Assembly (NCBI GenBank): GCA_028717045.1
Contig: JAQUON010000062.1
Coordinates: 1 to 8,473 of the forward strand
Reading direction: 5' to 3'
DNA from: Candidatus Omnitrophota bacterium
Lineage (GTDB): Bacteria; Omnitrophota; Gorgyraeia; Gygaellales; Profunditerraquicolaceae
Length of the DNA: 8,473 bases
Numbering within the stretch: the first letter of the stretch is position 1; each line of letters starts with the position of its first letter. Positions 5,236 through 8,473 of the stretch are shown in pieces. Under the pieces are notes generated by a model that worked only from the letters and a program-made list of their open reading frames with translations, had not been told where the DNA came from and did not search any database. The translations under genes and the position numbers were made by a program.

Positions 5236-5814
5236 ATGCGCAGATACATACAACACAGTATCCTAATTTTGATTTTCATAATTGTCTTGTCAGCCGACTG
5301 TTACGCAGCGGCAAGGGGAGGCAATTATCTGCTCCAGAAGCCCAAGTATGTCACCGATGAACAGCTAAGAGAGAGGGCAATTGAACGTTATATTATTCCC
5401 TGGAACGTAGATAAGGCATATCTGACAGAGGCAGTAGAGCAAGGCAATTCTGTCGCCCTGTGGATACTGCTGAGCAGGAAGCAGAAGCTGGACTTAATTA
5501 CCGGCTGGGTCGCACGGTATGCGCAGAATAATATCACTATAAAACGCCCACCCGGTTTTTACGTAGATGCGATGAACGCCGCTCTTTATCAATGCATGGA
5601 AGGCAAGCCGTTTGAAGAAAACACCAGAGGATATATCAGAATACTGTTTGATACCACTGCAATTTTGTACGGGGATTTCGATAACGGCACGGACAAGGTC
5701 GAGATGGCCAGGGATATGCTAGGAGAAGCACTGTTTGAAGAATACAAACAGTGCTTCCCTGATACCTATGAGGCATTGCGTAAAGAACAGGCTGATAAGA
5801 AAATTTATAAATAA
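5236..5814 (+). CDS. Exported protein of unknown function, 192 residues
   Basis: I do not recognise this family. The first 25 residues form a classic signal peptide: basic MRRYIQH, hydrophobic ILILIFIIVLSA, then DCYAA with likely cleavage after an alanine near residue 25. A lipoprotein box is not convincing, because the cysteine sits at the end of the hydrophobic run without L.GC order. The mature part is mostly helical and charged. It contains a long segment rich in aromatic residues (ERYIIPWNVDKAYLTEAVEQGN, about 50-71), and ends in a charged tail, EQADKKIYK. Only two cysteines remain after cleavage (positions 119 and 148), so a disulphide is possible. The ATG at 5236 has no good ribosome binding site. 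It may be a periplasmic protein unrelated to the preceding operon. Confidence 0.75.
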   Translation: MRRYIQHSILILIFIIVLSADCYAAARGGNYLLQKPKYVTDEQLRERAIERYIIPWNVDKAYLTEAVEQGNSVALWILLSRKQKLDLITGWVARYAQNNITIKRPPGFYVDAMNAALYQCMEGKPFEENTRGYIRILFDTTAILYGDFDNGTDKVEMARDMLGEALFEEYKQCFPDTYEALRKEQADKKIYK

Positions 5815-5817
5815 AAC

Positions 5818-5846
5818 TTGACATTACGGGTGTAATCGTGTATATT
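5818..5846 (+). promoter_or_regulatory. Sigma70-type promoter of the Fur-family gene
   Basis: TTGACA (5818-5823) and TATATT (5841-5846) are 17 bases apart, near-consensus. The predicted start site, about 5853, falls inside the palindrome at 5850-5868, which is ideal for autorepression. Confidence 0.82.
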
Positions 5847-5849
5847 GTA

Positions 5850-5868
5850 AATGGAAACCAGTTTCATT
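5850..5868 (+). promoter_or_regulatory. Fur/PerR-box-like operator 1 (fur autoregulation)
   Basis: AATGGAAACCAGTTTCATT is a near-perfect palindrome. Its 7-1-7 core TGGAAAC-C-AGTTTCA (5852-5866) fits the Fur-family pattern TGATAATNATTATCA at 9 of 14 positions. It closely matches operator 2 at 6381-6399 and lies over the predicted transcription start. Confidence 0.65.
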
Positions 5869-5884
5869 AAGAAAGTGGTATAAT

Positions 5885-6358
5885 ATGCCCAACACAGATA
5901 GATTCGGTCCGCCGTGGTGGCACGGGAAATTCAGAGGGTGCGGCTACCGGCTTACCATAGGCCGGGAAGCCATACTGGATGTCCTTTCCAAATCCGAAGG
6001 CCACTTGAGCGCCGAAGACATTTATATGAAGGTGCACCCGCGTTACCCCAGCGTTGGCTTGACTTCCATTTACCGGACGTTGGACGTATTATCGCATCTG
6101 GGCCTGGTCTATAAGCTGGATTTTGGTGATGGGCGGGCGCGGTATGAGTTGGCAGAAGGGCCTAAAGGCAGCCATCATCACCACCATTTGGTCTGTACAG
6201 ATTGCAACAGGGTAATTGACTATACCGATTTTATCGATGATGAGGTGGAGCTATTGAGGCAAACTGAAAAGGGCCTGGGCGAAAAGTATAAGTTTAAGAT
6301 CACTAACCATGTCATTCAGTTTTATGGATTATGCGAGCGATGCGGTAGCAGGAAATGA
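5885..6358 (+). CDS. Fur-family metal-responsive transcriptional repressor
   Basis: This 157-residue protein has the Fur two-domain layout. The N-terminal winged helix includes LTIGREAILDVL (23-34), LSAEDIYMKV (41-50) and the recognition helix region SVGLTSIYRTLDVL (56-69). The C-terminal dimer and metal domain has a five-histidine run (97-101), CTDC (104-107) and CERC (150-153). The two CxxC pairs suggest a structural zinc site as in PerR, Zur and many Fur proteins. The opening GPPWWHGKFRGCGYRLT differs from enteric Fur and is common in regulators encoded beside NifX-fold and DUF5320 genes (from memory). Sequence alone does not separate iron, zinc or peroxide sensing. The ATG at 5885 has a weak ribosome binding site. 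Two matching palindromes, at its own promoter and before the next gene, suggest it controls both. Confidence 0.94.
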   Translation: MPNTDRFGPPWWHGKFRGCGYRLTIGREAILDVLSKSEGHLSAEDIYMKVHPRYPSVGLTSIYRTLDVLSHLGLVYKLDFGDGRARYELAEGPKGSHHHHHLVCTDCNRVIDYTDFIDDEVELLRQTEKGLGEKYKFKITNHVIQFYGLCERCGSRK

Positions 6359-6380
6359 CCGCTATATTTTTTTCTCTATT

Positions 6381-6399
6381 AGTGGAAATCATTTTCATT
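6381..6399 (+). promoter_or_regulatory. Fur/PerR-box-like operator 2 (before the metal operon)
   Basis: AGTGGAAATCATTTTCATT has a 7-1-7 core TGGAAAT-C-ATTTTCA (6383-6397) that matches the Fur consensus TGATAATNATTATCA at 11 of 14 positions. It is 56 bases before the ATG at 6454. A possible weak promoter, TTTTCA (6392-6397) and TGATAC (6415-6420) with 17 bases between, would be covered by the bound repressor. That promoter is uncertain. Confidence 0.7.
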
Positions 6400-6453
6400 A
6401 ACTTCTTCCCTTGCTGATACAAGTCTGCAGGGGCAAATAAAAAGGTGGTAACT

Positions 6454-6969
6454 ATGCCAGGTTTTGACGGAACAGGCCCTATGGGGAAAGGCCCGCTTAC
6501 GGGAAAAGGTATGGGATATTGCGTCATTAAAGTTGATTCCAAGGAAAATAGAAAGAAAATGAGTAAAAGAGAGGAGGTGTTTGATATGCCAAGAGGCGAC
6601 GGAACAGGGCCGATGGGATTAGGCCCGATGACAGGAAGAGCAGCGGGTTTTTGCGCTGGCTATTCTATGCCTGGCTATGCGAATCCGCTACCCGGCAGAG
6701 GTTATTTCGGCGGGGGCAGGGGATTTTATGGCCGAGGTGGCGCAAGGGGCAGGAGAAACTGGTATTACGCCACTGGGCTGCCAGGCTGGCAAAGAGCCTC
6801 AATAGGGATGCCTGCGTTTGGCGGAGCGTATCCTTACGCTCCTGAAATTACCCCAAAGCAGGAAGCGGATATGTTAAAAAACGAAGCTGAATTGTTAAAG
6901 AAACAGCTTGAAGATATCCAGAGCCGTATTGAGACGTTGGAAAAAGTGCAGGCAGAGAAAAGTGAATGA
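6454..6969 (+). CDS. DUF5320-type glycine-rich protein with duplicated N-terminus and internal start
   Basis: The 171-residue frame starts at ATG 6454 after AAAGGTGG (6441-6448). It opens with GFDGTGPMGKGPLTGKGMGYC and, after a charged linker, repeats the motif as PRGDGTGPMGLGPMTGRAAGFC (residues 46-67). The second copy starts at its own ATG (6586), six bases after a strong ribosome binding site AGAGGAGGTG (6570-6579), and that ATG is in frame. The region may therefore make both a 171-residue and a 127-residue protein, or be two ancestral genes joined by loss of a stop. The middle is rich in Gly, Arg and aromatic residues (70-128). The end, ITPKQEADMLKNEAELLKKQ onward (132-168), is a predicted coiled coil, as is usual in this family. 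The function is unknown; its neighbours point to metal or cofactor handling. It lies behind a Fur-like operator. Confidence 0.88.
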   Translation: MPGFDGTGPMGKGPLTGKGMGYCVIKVDSKENRKKMSKREEVFDMPRGDGTGPMGLGPMTGRAAGFCAGYSMPGYANPLPGRGYFGGGRGFYGRGGARGRRNWYYATGLPGWQRASIGMPAFGGAYPYAPEITPKQEADMLKNEAELLKKQLEDIQSRIETLEKVQAEKSE

Positions 6970-6978
6970 CCGCTGGTG

Positions 6979-7015
6979 GATAAAGGAATAGGATTCAAAT
7001 TCCTATTCCTTTATC
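6979..7015. repeat. Perfect 15-base inverted repeat between genes
   Basis: GATAAAGGAATAGGA (6979-6993) and TCCTATTCCTTTATC (7001-7015) are exact reverse complements with a 7-base loop. There is no T tract after it, so it is not a standard terminator. It ends 13 bases before the ribosome binding site AAAAGGAG of the next gene (7029-7036). The 3' arm contains TCCTTT-like bases that could also pair with that site. It may be an mRNA processing or stabilising hairpin or a dimer operator. Confidence 0.7.
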
Positions 7016-7040
7016 TGTGGTTATCAGAAAAGGAGTAATT

Positions 7041-7439
7041 ATGCGTGTGGCTATATCTACCGACGGAGAGTTTGTGTCGGCTCATTTTGGCAGATGCCCT
7101 TCTTTTACTCTTGTTGATATTGAAGATGGCAAGGTAACGAAGAGGGCGGAAGTCGCAAATCCCGGGCACCAGCCGGGCGCTATCCCGGAGTTTCTGCATC
7201 GAAAGGGCGTTAATTGTATCATTGCCGGCGGCATGGGTATGCGGGCAACTTCATTTTTTGAGGAATACGATATCAAGGCGCTTGTAGGAATAAGCGGAAA
7301 AATTGATGAGGTAATCGAGCAGCTCAAGAAGGGAACTTTAGAAAGCGGCGAAAGCCTTTGTAGGCCCGGGGCGGGGAAAGGCTATGGTTTAGATAAGCAA
7401 GCATGCGACCATCCGCATAAGGATGAGTGCGATCATTAA
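7041..7439 (+). CDS. NifX/NifB-fold metal-cofactor-binding protein with Cys/His-rich tail
   Basis: The start is the ATG at 7041, five bases after AAAAGGAG (7029-7036). The 132-residue product is a single Nitro_FeMo-Co (NifX, NafY, NifB C-terminal) domain. It has the opening MRVAISTDGEFVSAHFGRCPSF with HFGRC at residues 15-19. The central strand IIAGGMGMRATSFF (60-73) and the LVGISGKIDEVIEQLKKG region (81-98) complete the fold. Beyond the domain is a tail with Cys107, Cys122, Cys130 and a CDHPHKDECDH ending, a likely extra metal site. Proteins of this family bind FeMo-co precursors or, in the orange protein ORP, a Mo-Cu-S cluster. No nitrogenase genes are in view, so a nitrogen-fixing role is not implied. 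It is followed at once by a paralogue. Confidence 0.93.
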   Translation: MRVAISTDGEFVSAHFGRCPSFTLVDIEDGKVTKRAEVANPGHQPGAIPEFLHRKGVNCIIAGGMGMRATSFFEEYDIKALVGISGKIDEVIEQLKKGTLESGESLCRPGAGKGYGLDKQACDHPHKDECDH

Positions 7440-7453
7440 GGAGGTTGTAGGTT

Positions 7454-7861
7454 ATGTGCAGCGCAATGAATGCCGCTTTTGGCGGTAAGATATGCATTAC
7501 TTCGGAAGGTAACAGTTTAAATGCATCGGTAGATCCGCGATTTGGAAGGTGTCAGTATTTTATCATTGTCGATACCGATACGTTGGAATTCGAAGCAGTT
7601 GAAAACCCGAATATCGAATCTATGGGAGGCGCGGGTATTCAGTCCGCACAGTTCGTTACTTCAAAAAAAGTCAAGGCTGTGGTAACAGGGAATGTCGGGC
7701 CTAACGCGTTTCAGACATTGCAAGCAGCAGGGATTGATATTTTTACGGGCGCATCAGGCACTGTGAAGGAAGCCATCGAGCAGTATAAGAAAGGAGAATT
7801 TAAAGCGGTTTCTGGGCCAAGCGTGGGTTCACACTTTGGCATGCCCGGTAAAAACAAATAA
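7454..7861 (+). CDS. Second NifX/NifB-fold metal-cofactor-binding protein
   Basis: This 135-residue protein starts at ATG 7454, nine bases after AAGGAGG (7438-7444), a site that overlaps the stop codon of the first NifX-fold gene. It has the same fold with different details: KICITSEGNSLNASVDPRFGRCQYFIIVD (12-40), with FGRC at 30-33. VKAVVTGNVGPNAFQTLQAAGIDIFTGASGTVKEAIEQYKKG (73-114) follows, and the C-terminus GSHFGMPGKNK is short. An extra N-terminal MCSAMNAAFGG precedes the usual start of the domain; a shorter start at the ATG at 7466 is possible. It lacks the Cys/His tail of its neighbour. The pair may form a heterodimer or act in turn on the same metal-sulfur cofactor (inference). Confidence 0.93.
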   Translation: MCSAMNAAFGGKICITSEGNSLNASVDPRFGRCQYFIIVDTDTLEFEAVENPNIESMGGAGIQSAQFVTSKKVKAVVTGNVGPNAFQTLQAAGIDIFTGASGTVKEAIEQYKKGEFKAVSGPSVGSHFGMPGKNK

Positions 7862-7873
7862 AGAGGAATAACC

Positions 7874-8041
7874 ATGGCGGCAAAAGTAGATAAGAAGAAA
7901 TGCAATGGCTGCGGCATCTGCAAGAATATGTGCCCTGTAAACGCTATAAAAATAGAAAATAGAAAAGCCGTAATCAACGATAATTGCGTGGAATGCGGCG
8001 CGTGCGTAGACCAGTGCCCGAATGAGGCGATTTTAATTTAG
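7874..8041 (+). CDS. 2x[4Fe-4S] ferredoxin, 55 residues
   Basis: This small gene has its ATG at 7874, six bases after AAGAGGA (7861-7867), and ends at the TAG 8039-8041. It encodes a classic bacterial dicluster ferredoxin. CNGCGICKNMCP (Cys 10, 13, 16, 20) and CVECGACVDQCP (Cys 38, 41, 44, 48) are two complete CxxCxxCxxxCP motifs. The product is 55 residues, a standard clostridial-type length, and should be a soluble low-potential electron carrier in the cytoplasm. It sits directly behind the NifX-fold pair, and its stop codon touches the ribosome binding site of the next gene (TAGGAGGTG). Co-translation with the cluster-binding proteins suggests it supplies electrons or Fe-S clusters for cofactor assembly (inference). 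Confidence 0.95.
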   Translation: MAAKVDKKKCNGCGICKNMCPVNAIKIENRKAVINDNCVECGACVDQCPNEAILI

Positions 8042-8053
8042 GAGGTGATAAGT

Positions 8054-8284
8054 ATGCCACGAGGAGACGGAACAGGCCCGTTGGGCCAGGGTCCCGGTAC
8101 AGGCAGGGGAAGGGGCATGGGCAGAGGGGCAGGTATGGGTCGTATGGGCGGGAATCGTGCCGGCGCAGGTCCGGGAGGAGATTGTATTTGTCCTTCATGC
8201 GGCACGAAGGCTCCTCACCAGGCAGGTACGCCGTGTGCTTCGATGAACTGCCCGAAATGCGGAATAAGGATGGTAAGAGAATAA
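8054..8284 (+). CDS. DUF5320-like N-terminus fused to a small zinc ribbon, 76 residues
   Basis: The ATG at 8054 follows TAGGAGGTGAT (8039-8049). The 76-residue product opens MPRGDGTGPLGQGPGTGRGRG, the third occurrence of this signature in the window. It then has a Gly/Arg/Met-rich linker (19-42) and a cysteine-rich end, CICPSCGTKAPHQAGTPCASMNCPKCG. CPSC (46-49) and CPKC (66-69) probably form a zinc ribbon, with Cys44, Cys61 and His55 as extra candidate ligands. It lacks the coiled coil of the protein at 6454. The function is unknown, but the metal-binding end and operon place suggest a metal-chaperone or scaffold role. It ends four bases before the second hairpin repeat array. Confidence 0.88.
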   Translation: MPRGDGTGPLGQGPGTGRGRGMGRGAGMGRMGGNRAGAGPGGDCICPSCGTKAPHQAGTPCASMNCPKCGIRMVRE

Positions 8285-8288
8285 TTAA

Positions 8289-8373
8289 GTATACCTGACG
8301 CAGAGCGGTATTGCGTCGGTGTCCCGCTTGTGCGGAAATGTACACCCGACGCAGAGCGGTATTGCGTCGGTGT
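8289..8373 (+). repeat. Tandem 51-base hairpin repeat, array 2
   Basis: Two copies of the hairpin seen at 1658-1734 recur here 51 bases apart. Copy A has arms 8291-8302 and 8312-8322; copy B has arms 8342-8353 and 8363-8373. The loop is GAGCGGTAT, against GATCGGTAT in array 1. In copy A the left arm reads ATACCTGACGCA; both C-to-T changes leave T-G (U-G in sense RNA) pairs. GTAT or GTAC overlaps each stem foot. The orientation relative to the downstream gene is the same as in array 1. Confidence 0.9.
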
Positions 8374-8387
8374 CCCGCTTGTGCGGG
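8374..8387 (+). promoter_or_regulatory. Short GC hairpin before the ferritin-like gene
   Basis: CCCGC (8374-8378) pairs with GCGGG (8383-8387) around the loop TTGT, directly before the ribosome binding site AGGAAGGAG (8388-8396). An imperfect copy follows the first repeat at 8323-8336. Its position mirrors the TTGTCT/AGACAA hairpin after array 1. Confidence 0.45.
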
Positions 8388-8400
8388 AGGAAGGAGAAAA

Positions 8401-8473
8401 ATGGGTACCAAAGCAAGAGAGTTGGTCGGTGCGGATGTGAAAAAGATTGTAACGCTATTAAACAAGGCGTTTG
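8401..8473 (+). CDS. Ferritin-like protein, N-terminus only
   Basis: The ATG at 8401 follows AGGAAGGAG (8388-8396), and the frame is open to the window edge, giving 24 residues. The start MGTKARELVGADVKKIVTLLNKAF resembles the opening of ferritin/Dps-like proteins of anaerobes and archaea, where MGTKARE.V..DV..L..LLN.A precedes the first iron-binding helix. None of the ferroxidase residues are inside the window, so this is recognition of an N-terminal pattern only. If correct, the gene would store or detoxify iron, which fits the Fur-family regulator and cofactor-handling genes upstream. It is preceded by the second hairpin array, so it may be controlled separately from the operon. Confidence 0.6.
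   Translation, partial: MGTKARELVGADVKKIVTLLNKAF

Noticed and set aside
5876..5884. TATAAT directly before the fur start codon as a -10 element
   Set aside because: No -35 element lies at a workable distance, and it would leave a leaderless transcript, whereas a near-consensus promoter is present at 5818-5846.
7041..7861. nifX of a nitrogen-fixation cluster
   Set aside because: The fold is shared by many non-nitrogenase proteins and no nifHDKEN-type genes are in the window.
8289..8373. Integron attC sites
   Set aside because: No GTTRRRY or RYYYAAC core sites flank the palindromes, no integrase is present, and the genes between the arrays are conserved chromosomal types.
7974..8465. Antisense open frame of 163 codons
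   Set aside because: It is a shadow of the ferredoxin, the zinc-ribbon gene and the repeats, with no ribosome binding site or domain signature.

Overview
The window reads as a chromosomal segment of an anaerobic or microaerophilic bacterium with about equal GC and AT and short intergenic gaps. All genes lie on the + strand. The gene mix (CxxC-x17-CxxC and DUF5320-type small proteins, stand-alone NifX-fold proteins, a Fur regulator with a GPPWWHGKFRGCG-type N-terminus) is of the sort seen in Deltaproteobacteria-like lineages and candidate phyla such as Omnitrophota. That placement is inference and weak; nothing here fixes the taxon.

Layout. (1) 2-487: a YajQ-family nucleotide-binding protein lacking only its first one to three residues. 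(2) 528-3386: a group likely tied to RNA metabolism and cold adaptation. It holds a CspA-type cold-shock protein with a long structured leader, two small zinc-ribbon proteins, a small lysine-rich protein missed by a 60-residue length cutoff, and a DEAD-box RNA helicase. Most have their own sigma70-type promoter and several have a clear intrinsic terminator. (3) 3426-5157: a tight three-gene unit (GIY-YIG nuclease, membrane-anchored alpha/beta hydrolase, SagB-like nitroreductase), followed by an unrecognised exported protein (5236-5814). (4) 5818-8473: a metal-homeostasis unit. A Fur-family regulator has a strong promoter with a Fur-box-like palindrome at its start site, and a second, closely matching palindrome lies before the next gene. 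Then come a DUF5320-type protein with two in-frame starts, two NifX/NifB-fold cofactor-binding proteins, a 2x[4Fe-4S] ferredoxin, a DUF5320/zinc-ribbon protein and the start of a ferritin-like protein.

The most unusual structure is a hairpin repeat present in four copies, arranged as two tandem pairs. One pair lies in the leader of the CxxC-x17-CxxC gene (1640-1749) and the other just before the ferritin-like gene (8289-8387). All copies face the same way relative to the downstream gene, and two C-to-T changes in one copy are tolerated only as U-G pairs in the sense RNA. In both places a further short hairpin touches the ribosome binding site. This may be a REP-like element or a family of leader RNA elements.

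Inferred teamwork: the NifX-fold proteins, ferredoxin, glycine-rich DUF5320 proteins and ferritin probably handle iron or a metal-sulfur cofactor under Fur-type control. The upstream group probably handles RNA structure at low temperature.
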